Of a stretch of DNA of 64,000 nucleotides, positions 16,419 to 26,426 are shown one piece after another. The notes beneath the pieces are model-generated. The model was not told the DNA's origin and did not search any database. It saw only the letters and a program-made list of their open reading frames with translations. Source of the DNA: Holophagaceae bacterium. GTDB lineage: Bacteria > Acidobacteriota > Holophagae > Holophagales > Holophagaceae. Numbering within the stretch: position 1 is the stretch's first letter; every line of letters begins with the position of its first letter. The stretch lies in the NCBI GenBank assembly GCA_016720465.1, contig JADKKO010000002.1:40001-104000 (forward strand), written 5' to 3'. Made by a program: the position numbers and the translations under genes.

Positions 16419-19049
16419 CTAGAGCGCGGCCAGCGCTGCCTTCAGAGCGGTGAAGGCAGCGGGGATGCCGGCCGGGTTCGCGCCGCCGCCCTGGGCCAGA
16501 TCCTTCTTTCCGCCCCCGCGGCCGTCGATGTGCGGGGCCATGAGTTTGAGCAGCGCTCCGGCATCGGCGTTGCGGCCCGCAGACACGGAAACCAGCATGG
16601 CCAGCTTGTCCTCGGCGACTTTCGAAGCCATGGCGATGACGGCATCCTGGTGGCGCGTGCGGACCTGGTCCATCAATTCGCGCAGGGCGTTGCCCTCCAG
16701 GCCATCCACGCTGGCGGTGATGACCGTGAAGCCGTTCACCTGTTCCACTTGTTCCGCGCTTCCGCCTCCGCTGGCGGCCTTCAGCTTGGCTTCCTTCAGT
16801 TCCCGTTCCAGTTGTGTGATGCGGGTGTCCTTGGCGGCGACCAGGTCCCCCAGGGACTCGCGGCTGGTATTCGCCTGCCGCGCAAGCTGGGAAAGGAGCT
16901 GCTCGTCGTGCTGGAGCAAGTCCAGCGCCGCCGCCCCGGCCACGGCTTCCAGACGCCGCACCCCGCTGGCCACGGCGCTTTCGCTGGTGACTTTCACCAG
17001 CCCGATCTCGCCGGTGTTGGCGACGTGGGTGCCGCCGCAAAGTTCGACACTGAAGCCAGGCACCGACATCACGCGCACGTAATCGCCGTACTTTTCGCCG
17101 AACAGGGCCATGGCGCCTGAAGCCAGCGCTTCGTCGATGGACATTTCAGCCAGGTGGGTCGCCTTGGCTTGCAAAGCCTGCTCGTTCACCAGCCGCTCGA
17201 TCTCGGCCATCTGCTCGGGTTCGATGGGCGCGAAATGGGTGAAGTCGAAGCGCAGGCGGTCCGCGTCCACCACGGAGCCCGCCTGCTTCACGTGGGTGCC
17301 AAGGACTTCCCGCAGCGCGGCGTGGAGCAGGTGGGTGGCGGTGTGGTGGGCCCGGATGCGGGCGCGGCGGTCGGCGTCCACGACCGCATGAAGGGAAGCG
17401 CCCTCTTTCAAGTCGCCTTCCACCCGCACCTTGTGGAGGCTGCGTTTGGGTGCGGCGGCCACGCAATCCAGGACCTCCGCAGCACCGCCCTCGAAGTGCA
17501 ATCGGCCGGTGTCGCCCACCTGGCCGCCGCCCATGGCATAGAAGGGCGTGCGGTCCAGCAGGACAGACCCTTCGCCGGAAAGCGAGGCGACCCGTTTGTT
17601 CGCGGCGTCGAAGAGGGCCAGCACCCTGGCATCGGCTTCCGTCGCCCCATAGCCCAGGAATTCCGTGGCCGGCAGTTCTGCCAGCATGGCGAAATCACCG
17701 GAAAGCCGCTGGTCGTGGGACTTAAGCGCTGCGCGGCCCTTGGCCTGCTGTTCGGCCAGGGCAGTCTGGAAACCCCCGAGATCGCAGGAAAGATCCCGTT
17801 CGCGGCACCAGTCCTCCACCAGATCCACGGGGAAGCCGAAGGTGTCGTAGAGCTTGAAGATGTCCGCGCCGGAAAGCCTGCCTTGGCGCACATCACAGGC
17901 TTCGAGTTGCTTCAAACCCGCGTTCAGCGTCACGGAGAACTGCTGTTCCTCGCGCTTCAGCGCCTTGGCGACGCGGGACGCCTCGGGTCTCAATTCCGGA
18001 TAGGCATCCTCCATGGCCGACACCACCGAAGGCACCAGATCCGCGAAGAAAGCGCCTTCGATGCCCAGCTTCTTCCCGAAGCGCAGGGCCCGGCGCACGA
18101 TCTTGCGCAGCACGTAGCCGCGGCCCTCGTTGCTGGGCACCACGCCGTCGTAGGTCATGAAGACGGCGGCGCGGATGTGGTCCGCGATGACCTGCGAGGC
18201 GGTGCGGTTGGTGTGCTCGGCGCGGTCCGCGGGCTTGACTTTCGCCACGTGCCAGATGGCCTCGAAGATGGGCTCGAACAGGTCGATCTCGTAATTGCTG
18301 TCCTTGCCTTGGAGGATCGAGGCGGTGCGCTCCAGGCCCATGCCCGTGTCGATGCTGGGCCGGGGCAGGGGCGACAGGACTCCGCCTGCATCCCGCACGT
18401 ACTGCATGAAGACCAGGTTCCAGATCTCCATGACCCGGTCGCCTTCGCCGTTGGGCGTGGCGTCGCCGGGATAGCGCTCCCCGCGGTCGTAGAAGATTTC
18501 CGAGCAAGGTCCGCAGGGCCCGGTATCGCCCATCTGCCAGAAATTATCCTTCTTGCCGTAGCGCCGGATGCGCTCGGGCGGCACGCCCGCAGCCTTCCAC
18601 AGCTCCTCGGCCTCAAGGTCGGCGGGTATTCCGTCGGCGCCTTCGAACACCGTGACCCACAGGCGGGAGGGATCGATGCCCAGCTTGCCTTCGTCCAGGG
18701 GGCCGGTCACCAGGTCCCAGGCGAAGCGGATGGCGTCGGCCTTGAAGTAATCGCCGAAGGAAAAATTGCCGAGCATTTCGAAAAAGGTGTGGTGCCTCGC
18801 GGTGAATCCCACCTGGTCCAGGTCATTGTGCTTGCCCCCGGCGCGCAGGCATTTCTGGGAAGAGGTGGCCCTCGTGTAATCCCGGATTTCCTTTCCCAGG
18901 AACACATCCTTGAACTGGATCATCCCCGAGTTGGTCCACATCACGGTCGGATCATCGGCGGGGCCCACGACCGAGGACGAAGCCACCTTGCGATGGCCGT
19001 TCTCCTCGAAGTAGGCGAGAAATCGTTGGCGGAGTTCAGAAGTTTTCAT
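16419..19049 (-). CDS. alaS: Alanine--tRNA ligase
   Basis: 876 residues from ATG at 19049 (MKTSELRQRFLAYFEENGHR); a TTG four codons upstream is less likely. Class II core at the N-terminus (SSQKCLRAGGKHNDLDQVG, FFEMLGNFSFGDYF), a C-terminal editing domain with HHTATHLLHAAL and the CGGTH metal site, then a coiled-coil and glycine-rich C-Ala domain ending KKDLAQGGGANPAG. It charges tRNA-Ala and hydrolyses mischarged Ser/Gly. There is no clear ribosome site: the sequence immediately upstream belongs to the repeat element that fills the purH-alaS gap. Confidence 0.97.
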   Translation of the reverse strand: MKTSELRQRFLAYFEENGHRKVASSSVVGPADDPTVMWTNSGMIQFKDVFLGKEIRDYTRATSSQKCLRAGGKHNDLDQVGFTARHHTFFEMLGNFSFGDYFKADAIRFAWDLVTGPLDEGKLGIDPSRLWVTVFEGADGIPADLEAEELWKAAGVPPERIRRYGKKDNFWQMGDTGPCGPCSEIFYDRGERYPGDATPNGEGDRVMEIWNLVFMQYVRDAGGVLSPLPRPSIDTGMGLERTASILQGKDSNYEIDLFEPIFEAIWHVAKVKPADRAEHTNRTASQVIADHIRAAVFMTYDGVVPSNEGRGYVLRKIVRRALRFGKKLGIEGAFFADLVPSVVSAMEDAYPELRPEASRVAKALKREEQQFSVTLNAGLKQLEACDVRQGRLSGADIFKLYDTFGFPVDLVEDWCRERDLSCDLGGFQTALAEQQAKGRAALKSHDQRLSGDFAMLAELPATEFLGYGATEADARVLALFDAANKRVASLSGEGSVLLDRTPFYAMGGGQVGDTGRLHFEGGAAEVLDCVAAAPKRSLHKVRVEGDLKEGASLHAVVDADRRARIRAHHTATHLLHAALREVLGTHVKQAGSVVDADRLRFDFTHFAPIEPEQMAEIERLVNEQALQAKATHLAEMSIDEALASGAMALFGEKYGDYVRVMSVPGFSVELCGGTHVANTGEIGLVKVTSESAVASGVRRLEAVAGAAALDLLQHDEQLLSQLARQANTSRESLGDLVAAKDTRITQLERELKEAKLKAASGGGSAEQVEQVNGFTVITASVDGLEGNALRELMDQVRTRHQDAVIAMASKVAEDKLAMLVSVSAGRNADAGALLKLMAPHIDGRGGGKKDLAQGGGANPAGIPAAFTALKAALAAL

Positions 19050-19051
19050 TT

Positions 19052-19238
19052 GGAACCGCAAATGGCGCGAATAAACGCGAATTAATTAGTGTGAACAAGA
19101 CGGAGCCAATCGAGCTGATGGCACCAAAATTGAAAAGGAGGTTGGTACGGTATGAAGCTCCATGGTGCACCACAGGCTAAGGCCTCATCTTTATAAATTA
19201 GTTCATTCGCGGTTATTGGCGACATTTCGCGGTTCCTG
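19052..19238. mobile_element. Element with ~38-bp imperfect terminal inverted repeats (MITE-like)
   Basis: The left end 19052-19088 (GGAACCGCAAATGGCGCGAA...) matches the reverse complement of the right end 19197-19238 (GGAACCGCGAAATGTCGCCA...) with few mismatches and small gaps. The 187-bp element fills the alaS-purH intergenic space, from 2 nt beyond the alaS start codon to 4 nt before the purH stop. No coding capacity is recognisable. It is more AT-rich than its surroundings. The short size, inverted ends and lack of a transposase suggest a non-autonomous element. Confidence 0.6.
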
Positions 19239-19242
19239 GTTT

Positions 19243-20784
<1,542 letters not shown>

Positions 20785-20867
20785 GGCTCAACTCCAATTT
20801 CCCATTGTTTCACGCGGTAAGTCTTTGCGACAAAATTACCCAGCAATTTGGATTGCGGACCGACATA

Positions 20868-20920
20868 AGGGGCCGTAACTCAGTGACCAGGAATGAGCTG
20901 GCCACTGCGCAACGGCCCCT
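20868..20920 (-). repeat. Palindromic repeat, copy 2
   Basis: Outer 9-bp stem AGGGGCCGT (20868-20876) with ACGGCCCCT (20912-20920). Inner stem CAGTGACCAG (20881-20890) with CTGGCCACTG (20898-20907) and one mismatch. Loop of 7 nt, GAATGAG. Read on the minus strand, a 63-nt stretch including flanks matches copy 3 at 53 of 63 positions, with compensatory changes in the stems. It lies between purH and an outer-membrane protein gene. Confidence 0.88.
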
Positions 20921-21012
20921 AAAACTAATCGGAACCTATGGTTTGTCCGAAACATGGGAGTGAAGCTGGCAAATTCGCGGCGATTCCTGGATGCTGTTGA
21001 GAGGGGTTCCTC

Positions 21013-21591
21013 ATGAAGCTTCGTTCACATCTGCTCGTTCCGGCTCTAATGATCGCCTGCGGCGCCTCCGCGGCCCATGCCCAGGAAAGCTGGGACGCGG
21101 GGTTCAAGCTGGTGGCTGGGAACTTCAGCGGCGCCGACGGCGCCGGAATCGGCCAGTCCAAGAACTATGGCGTGGCCATGTTCGGGACCTACATCCTGAG
21201 CCGCCGCCAATCCCTGGAATTCGACGGGGGCTACCGCTACTTCCCCACCGCCACCACGGTGGACAAGGGCGTCACGCAGGATGACAAGACGGACGGCTAC
21301 TACGCCTCGGCCCTCTATCGATGGGGATTCCGCCAGGACCTCTATGTGCACGCCGGGTTGAGAGCCTCCCAGTTCCGGGTCAAAAGCCAGACTTTCTACG
21401 GAGAGGGGGACTCCGCACCCGCAGTCAAGGGAGGGTTCACGACGGTGGTCAAGCCCATGGTGGGGGCGGGCGCCCGCCTGTCCGACCAATACAGCGTGGA
21501 ATTGAATCTGGTGAATTTCGAGACCGCCAATATCGCAGGCGCGGCCAAATCAGGCCTCCTGGTGGAAGTGGCCCTGGCGATCCACCTTTAG
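21013..21591 (+). CDS. Outer-membrane beta-barrel protein
   Basis: 192 residues with a signal peptide (about 1-24, cleavage after AHA). The mature part has alternating amphipathic strands rich in aromatic residues (SLEFDGGYRYFP, GYYASALYRWGF, VELNLVNFE) and a strand-like end finishing in LAIHL. This looks like an 8-strand OmpW/OmpX-sized barrel, but no specific family is recognised. GAGAGGGG precedes the ATG. Flanked by a palindromic repeat upstream and the NuoG-like gene 97 bp downstream. Confidence 0.78.
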   Translation: MKLRSHLLVPALMIACGASAAHAQESWDAGFKLVAGNFSGADGAGIGQSKNYGVAMFGTYILSRRQSLEFDGGYRYFPTATTVDKGVTQDDKTDGYYASALYRWGFRQDLYVHAGLRASQFRVKSQTFYGEGDSAPAVKGGFTTVVKPMVGAGARLSDQYSVELNLVNFETANIAGAAKSGLLVEVALAIHL

Positions 21592-21688
21592 CTTCCGGGT
21601 TTTTGCTCTGGAATCTTGACCCCCGGCACTCAGCTGCCAGTTGCCTCGGCCCTGGCCCATGCCTCATTCTGAAGATTCGAGGTAGGCC

Positions 21689-23155
21689 ATGCCGAAGGTG
21701 TTGATCAACGGAGTGGAAAAGGAGTTCCCGGTGGGCACGCTGGTGCTGGATGCCTGCGAGCAGTCCGGCATCGCCATTCCGCATTACTGCTACCACCCGG
21801 CGTTGACGCCGGTGGCCACCTGCCGCATGTGCATGGTGGAGATCAAGGGGATGCCGAAACTGGCCACATCCTGCACCACGACCGTGGGACCGGCGCCCAA
21901 GGACAACCCCGAAGGCATCGCCATGGAGATCATCACCAACTCCAAGGCGGTGGCCGATGCGCGGGCGAGCGTGATGGAATTCCTGCTGCTGAACCATCCC
22001 TTGGATTGCCCCATCTGCGACCAGGCGGGCGAGTGCAAATTGCAGGATTACAGCTACGAGTATGGAAGCGGCGACAGCCGCATGGGCGAAGTGAAACGCC
22101 GCTACCGGTACGAGGATCTGGGCGGAAAAATCGTCATCGACAAGAACCGCTGCATCCACTGCACCCGCTGCATCCGCTTCACCCAGGAGATCAGCGGCAC
22201 GCACGAACTCACGGTGGCGCAGCGCGGCTCCAAGCTGGAAGTCACCACCTACAGCGGGAAGACCATGGACGCCAATCCCTGGGCGGGGAACGTGGTGGAC
22301 CTCTGCCCCGTGGGCGCGCTCACGAGCCGCGATTTCCGCTTCAACCGCCGGGTCTGGTATCTCAAGAACATCCCTACCATCAGCCGCCACTCCGCCTTGG
22401 CCAATCCCATCTGGGCGGACGTGGACCAGAACAAGGCCTGGCGGTTCCGGCCTCGCCCTGTGGAGGGCAAAACGGCCTCCTACTTCATCAGCGATGAAGA
22501 ACGCGCCGCCTGCCACGACTACAACCTGAAGCCCGAAGCCCGGGTCATGAAACCGGAGCTGAACGGGCGGGACGGCAGCGTCGAAGCCATCCGCGAGGCG
22601 CTTCAGCAGGCGGGTCCGACGGCGGTCGTCGCCCAGGGCGTGTTCGGCTGCGATGCGGCCCAGCGGCTGGGCGATCTCGCTTCGAAACCTGAATGGCGGT
22701 TCGGCATAGGAACCAAGAGCTATGCGATCCAGCTGCCCAAGCTCCAGACCCACACCGACGGCATCTACAACCGGCGCGGATTCTCTGAGCGGGGTTTCCG
22801 CTTCTCGATGCTGGATGAGCTCGAGGAGCTGGTGAAGAAGGGTTCCGTGAAGGCCCTGGTGCTGCTCTACGACGCACCCTTTTCGGGGGCCAAGGAGACG
22901 GAGCGGCTCAAGGCCATGCTCGCCTCGGTGCCGTTCAGCCTCGTGCTGGAGTCGGTGGCTTCGGAACTCGGAGGCGCCGCGACCGCCCGCCTGCCCATCA
23001 CCACCTACCTCGAAGAGAATGATTTCGTCACGGCGCACACCGGCGAGTTGCGGCGCTACCAGAAGGCCCTGGAGCCGCCCAAGGGCGTGAAGACCGTGCC
23101 CCTCTGGGTGAAGGAACTGGTGAAGGAACCGGTTCCCGCCCCCGCCGCGGTGTGA
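21689..23155 (+). CDS. NuoG-like iron-sulfur subunit (short, solitary)
   Basis: 488 residues. The N-terminus is the [2Fe-2S] plus [4Fe-4S] module of complex I subunit NuoG: HYCYHPALTPVATCRMC with a later CTT (2Fe-2S), the His-Cys3 site HPLDCPICDQAGECKLQD, then CIHCTRCIRF and DLCPVGAL for a further 4Fe-4S cluster. The remainder (about 220-488) is a shortened remnant of the molybdopterin-oxidoreductase-like domain, so the chain is well below usual NuoG (~700-900). No other nuo genes adjoin it. It may be a complex I subunit encoded apart, or part of another NAD(P)H/ferredoxin-linked oxidoreductase. Confidence 0.85.
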   Translation: MPKVLINGVEKEFPVGTLVLDACEQSGIAIPHYCYHPALTPVATCRMCMVEIKGMPKLATSCTTTVGPAPKDNPEGIAMEIITNSKAVADARASVMEFLLLNHPLDCPICDQAGECKLQDYSYEYGSGDSRMGEVKRRYRYEDLGGKIVIDKNRCIHCTRCIRFTQEISGTHELTVAQRGSKLEVTTYSGKTMDANPWAGNVVDLCPVGALTSRDFRFNRRVWYLKNIPTISRHSALANPIWADVDQNKAWRFRPRPVEGKTASYFISDEERAACHDYNLKPEARVMKPELNGRDGSVEAIREALQQAGPTAVVAQGVFGCDAAQRLGDLASKPEWRFGIGTKSYAIQLPKLQTHTDGIYNRRGFSERGFRFSMLDELEELVKKGSVKALVLLYDAPFSGAKETERLKAMLASVPFSLVLESVASELGGAATARLPITTYLEENDFVTAHTGELRRYQKALEPPKGVKTVPLWVKELVKEPVPAPAAV

Positions 23156-23156
23156 G

Positions 23157-23540
23157 GTGTTCCCAAAGGGCCCGCTGATCCTCGCCTACGACGCCGAGTG
23201 CAGCCTCTGCTGCCGCATGATGGACCGCCTGAGGGAACGGGACCGCAAGGGCCTGCTGGTGTTCTTTCCGATCCAGGGCAAGGATCTCGCGTTCTTCGCG
23301 CCGGAATTGGCCGGGAGGGACCTGCACGGCGAAATCCACGGGCTCGAGGAAGGAAGCCGCCGGGTTTGGAGCGGCGGCGCCCTGTTGCCGCATGTGCTCG
23401 GGCGCCTGCCGGGCTGGCGCTGGGTGGCCCCCATGCTCCACCTCCCCGGCATCAGCAACCTGACGGCTTGGCTGTACCGGAGGAGGGCGGTCCGGAGATA
23501 CCAGAAGTACGGCAAGCAGCCTTTCTCGGACCGGTTCTAG
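23157..23540 (+). CDS. DCC-type thiol-disulfide oxidoreductase-like protein (DUF393)
   Basis: 127 residues from GTG at 23157, two bases after the NuoG-like stop. Near the N-terminus is YDAECSLCCRMM, carrying the DxxCxxC motif that names the DUF393/DCC family of thioredoxin-fold proteins. The C-terminal third is basic with an amphipathic helix (WLYRRRAVRRYQKYG). The role is unknown; a redox function is inferred from the CxxC pair. Confidence 0.8.
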   Translation: MFPKGPLILAYDAECSLCCRMMDRLRERDRKGLLVFFPIQGKDLAFFAPELAGRDLHGEIHGLEEGSRRVWSGGALLPHVLGRLPGWRWVAPMLHLPGISNLTAWLYRRRAVRRYQKYGKQPFSDRF

Positions 23541-23576
23541 GCATTAATTCTTCGCAACCGTCCGGCCCATGGCGGC

Positions 23577-24365
23577 ATGCTAGGGTCCATGGGCATCCAC
23601 GACGCCATCGCCACTTGGCTGATCCGCTACCTGACCGGCGAGTTGCCGGGATACCAGCGGCGCGTGCCCAACGACCTGCCGCGGATGCGGGAAACCATGG
23701 AACCCTGCGACATCCTGCTGGTGGAGGGCAATAGCCGCATCAGCCAGATGATCATGTACCTGACCCAAAGCTCCTGGAGCCACGCGGCCATCTACATCGG
23801 GGACGCCCTGCTGCGGTGGGGCGGCCCCCACGCCGCTGAGGCGCTGGAAAGTTTTGGCGAGGAAGCGACCTCGCTTCTGGTCGAGAGCGACATGATCAAC
23901 GGTGTCACGGTCAGGCCCCTGTCGAAATACCAGGACCGCAACATCCGGGTCTGCCGTCCCCATGGATTGCTGATGGATGACCGGGACCGGGTGCTGTCGG
24001 TGGTGCTGAGCCATCTGGGCGTCCAGTACGACCGCCGCAACATCCTGGACCTGGCGCGATACCTCACCCCCTTCCACCTGCTGCCCCGGAAATTCCGGCG
24101 GCGCCCTTTCTATTTCGGCAGTTCCGGCAGCCGCGAGGTCATCTGTTCGGCGCTCATCGCCAAGGCCTTCTACAAAGCCAACTACCCCATCCAGCCCATG
24201 ATCCGGGTCGCCAATCCGGCCGCGGGCGACCCTGCCCGCACCCGCATCATGGCCCGGCATCCGAGCTACATCATGCCGCGCGACTTCGATCTCTCCCCGA
24301 ATTTCGAGGTGCTGAAACTGCATCTTTCCGGGCAGGTCCCTGATGAGGGCATGGCCTGGGGCTGA
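23577..24365 (+). CDS. YiiX/YebB-like permuted papain-fold (NlpC/P60) protein
   Basis: 262 residues from 23577; an in-frame ATG at 23589 is also possible. A His comes first (SWSHAAIYIGD) and the Cys later (REVICSALIAKAFY), the circularly permuted order of the YiiX family. Known relatives cleave amide or lipid bonds at the cell envelope. No signal peptide is clear, although a hydrophobic N-terminal helix is present (IATWLIRYLTG). Convergent with the minus-strand acyltransferase gene, only 7 bp apart. Confidence 0.78.
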   Translation: MLGSMGIHDAIATWLIRYLTGELPGYQRRVPNDLPRMRETMEPCDILLVEGNSRISQMIMYLTQSSWSHAAIYIGDALLRWGGPHAAEALESFGEEATSLLVESDMINGVTVRPLSKYQDRNIRVCRPHGLLMDDRDRVLSVVLSHLGVQYDRRNILDLARYLTPFHLLPRKFRRRPFYFGSSGSREVICSALIAKAFYKANYPIQPMIRVANPAAGDPARTRIMARHPSYIMPRDFDLSPNFEVLKLHLSGQVPDEGMAWG

Positions 24366-24372
24366 AGCGGAT

Positions 24373-25317
24373 TCAGGCCTCCCGCATCGGATCGTCCCAG
24401 AAGGGATAGAAGCAGTACCACTGGTCCGGGTGCGCGCGGATGAAATCCTCGAGCATCGCGACATAGCGCCTCATGGCCGCTTCGATCTCCACCATGCGTT
24501 CCCCCCTCGGGGCGCGGATGGTGATCGGTTCGGTGAAGATCGCATGGAAGTCCTGGTCGGCATCCATGAAGAAAAGGCCGCATAGGACTGGCGCGCCGGT
24601 CATGGCCGCCAATTCCCAGGGACCCCGCGGGAAGAAGGCATCCCGGCCGAAAAAGGGGATTTTCAAGCCGTTCAGGCTGAAGTCCCGGTCGCCTTGCATG
24701 CCCACCAGCTTGCCCTCCCGGAGCAGCTTCACGAGGGGCAGCGTGGAGAAGCCGACGCCATCCACGGGGATGCCCACCACGCCCCCGGCGGCCCGCATGT
24801 CGCTGCGGAGGCGTTCGACGGCCTCAAAGCGGTCGGGCTTGTAGACGGCGTGGACGGGAAGGTTCCTCGACCGCAGCAGGATGCCGCCCAGTTCGTAGTT
24901 GCCGGCGTGGGCGGTGAGCAGGATGCCGCCTTTCCCTTCCGCGACCACCCGCTCCAGGTTGGCGAAGGAGGGGGTCGATTTCACGAGTTCCAAGGCTTCT
25001 TCCGGCGGGCGCTGGGCGAAGCGGAAAAAATCCACCCAAGAATAGGCGTGGTTGCGGACCACTCTCCGGGCGGTGGCCTCCACCAGGGGATCGGCGAGCT
25101 TCAGGCCGAGCACCTGGGCGACGTTGCCTTTCACTGCATCCAGGTATTTCGGGCGCAGATCCATGAAGGCCGTCATGATCTGGTCCGCGATTTCATGCCC
25201 CCGCTTCCGCCGCTTGAAGGTCCGCGACGCGAATTTGAACAGGGGGAAGAGCGTCCCGAAGACCGCCTTGTAGGCAAGCCCCAGGAGCCTGGAATCGCTT
25301 TGCATGCGGTCTTGCAC
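24373..25317 (-). CDS. LpxL/HtrB-type lysophospholipid acyltransferase
   Basis: 314 residues from GTG at 25317 (ATG at 25305 is an alternative; neither has a strong ribosome site). The catalytic HxxxxE motif is HAGNYE in LTAHAGNYELGG, followed by VGMQGDRDF and a Gly/Pro-rich substrate site FFGRDAFFPRGPWELA, typical of late acyltransferases that finish lipid A. Ends WYCFYPFWDDP, also typical. Acts at the inner membrane. It starts 5 nt after rsgA stops, so efp-rsgA-this gene are one minus-strand operon. Confidence 0.87.
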   Translation of the reverse strand: MQDRMQSDSRLLGLAYKAVFGTLFPLFKFASRTFKRRKRGHEIADQIMTAFMDLRPKYLDAVKGNVAQVLGLKLADPLVEATARRVVRNHAYSWVDFFRFAQRPPEEALELVKSTPSFANLERVVAEGKGGILLTAHAGNYELGGILLRSRNLPVHAVYKPDRFEAVERLRSDMRAAGGVVGIPVDGVGFSTLPLVKLLREGKLVGMQGDRDFSLNGLKIPFFGRDAFFPRGPWELAAMTGAPVLCGLFFMDADQDFHAIFTEPITIRAPRGERMVEIEAAMRRYVAMLEDFIRAHPDQWYCFYPFWDDPMREA

Positions 25318-25322
25318 GGGCG

Positions 25323-26426
25323 CTACCTATGGACGTTCTGGTTGGGGTTGCGGGTGTCCATTTCCTGCCAGAGCCGCTGGAGGCTTTGCAGGCGTTCCGG
25401 GTAGTCGAGGTCCAGGTCCTCGTCGAAGGGATCATAGGCGGTGGGATCCTCGATGATCTCGCCAGGGAATTCCGGGAAGACGCGGGCAAGGAGGCCGCGG
25501 TCGAGGCCCCGGACGCTGAGGGTGCGGATGCCCGGCGTGTCGATCAAGGTGCCGCCCTGCGGCATCGGCAGCCAGCGTGCTGCGGTGGTGGTCTGCCGGC
25601 CGGTGCCATACCGGCTGATGTCGCCGGTGGGAATGCCGGCGCCGGGCAACAGCGCGTTCACCAGCGTGCTTTTGCCCACGCCGCTATGGCCCACCAGCAC
25701 GGCCGTCCGGTGCGCGAGCAGGGCCTGGATCTCATCCAGGCCGGTGCCCTGGGTGGCGCTGGTTTCAAGGATGGGCAGGCCTTGCTCCCGAAGGGGATCG
25801 AGTTCCGGCAAGGTGTCCTTGACTGAGGCGCGGTCCCGCTTGGTGACGATGATGCGGAACGCGAGGCCCGCGGCGAGGGCGAGGGCCTGGGCCCGCTCCA
25901 GGAGCCCCGGCCGCATGGGCGGATCCACCACGGCGGCGCAGGCCCAGAGTTCGTCGGCATTGGCGCAGATGAGCTGCCAGGGTTCGCGGTCATCGATGCC
26001 GCCGCGCTTGAGCAGCGTGCTCCGCGGCGACACGGCGATCACCTGGGCCTGCGGGCGCTTCTTGTCGAAGACCAGCTCCGGTTCCTCCAGCGGCACGGGG
26101 GAATACCGGACGCGGTCGCCCACCACGAGCTTCACGCCTTTCAGCTTTCCGGAAAGGGTCGCCAGCAGCAGGCTGCGGTCCGCCAATTCCAGATCCACCC
26201 ATTGGCTGTGGCGCTGGATCAGGATGGCCTCGGGCAGATGCAGCCAGGGCGTGGCATCCGGCAGGCGCAGCATGGATTCGGGATCGTGGCCCTCGATGCC
26301 TGTCTGGATGCGCCCGGCGGATTGCTGGCGGCGCTTGCTGTCGGACTTCCGTTCGTGGGAATAGACCTCCCGATGGTCAAGGTCCTGGGCTTCCCGGCTC
26401 TGGCCGAGGCGGAATTTGCGGGTCAT
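25323..26426 (-). CDS. rsgA: Ribosome small-subunit GTPase RsgA, zinc-finger-less
   Basis: 367 residues. Circularly permuted GTPase that checks 30S maturation. Basic N-terminal extension (1-~55), OB fold (~60-135), then G4 TKRD (195-198), G1 GHSGVGKS (246-253) and G3 DTPGI (296-300). The family normally ends in a zinc finger with CxxxxCxH...C. Here residues 310-367 contain no cysteine and instead an acidic stretch (YDPFDEDLDLDYPERL). The start overlaps the efp stop (ATGA). Confidence 0.93.
   Translation of the reverse strand: MTRKFRLGQSREAQDLDHREVYSHERKSDSKRRQQSAGRIQTGIEGHDPESMLRLPDATPWLHLPEAILIQRHSQWVDLELADRSLLLATLSGKLKGVKLVVGDRVRYSPVPLEEPELVFDKKRPQAQVIAVSPRSTLLKRGGIDDREPWQLICANADELWACAAVVDPPMRPGLLERAQALALAAGLAFRIIVTKRDRASVKDTLPELDPLREQGLPILETSATQGTGLDEIQALLAHRTAVLVGHSGVGKSTLVNALLPGAGIPTGDISRYGTGRQTTTAARWLPMPQGGTLIDTPGIRTLSVRGLDRGLLARVFPEFPGEIIEDPTAYDPFDEDLDLDYPERLQSLQRLWQEMDTRNPNQNVHR

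Noticed and set aside
20965..20980. 16-nt string GCTGGCAAATTCGCGG shared with 54906-54921
   Set aside because: A single 16-mer match in 64 kb is expected by chance at roughly this frequency, and the flanks do not align.
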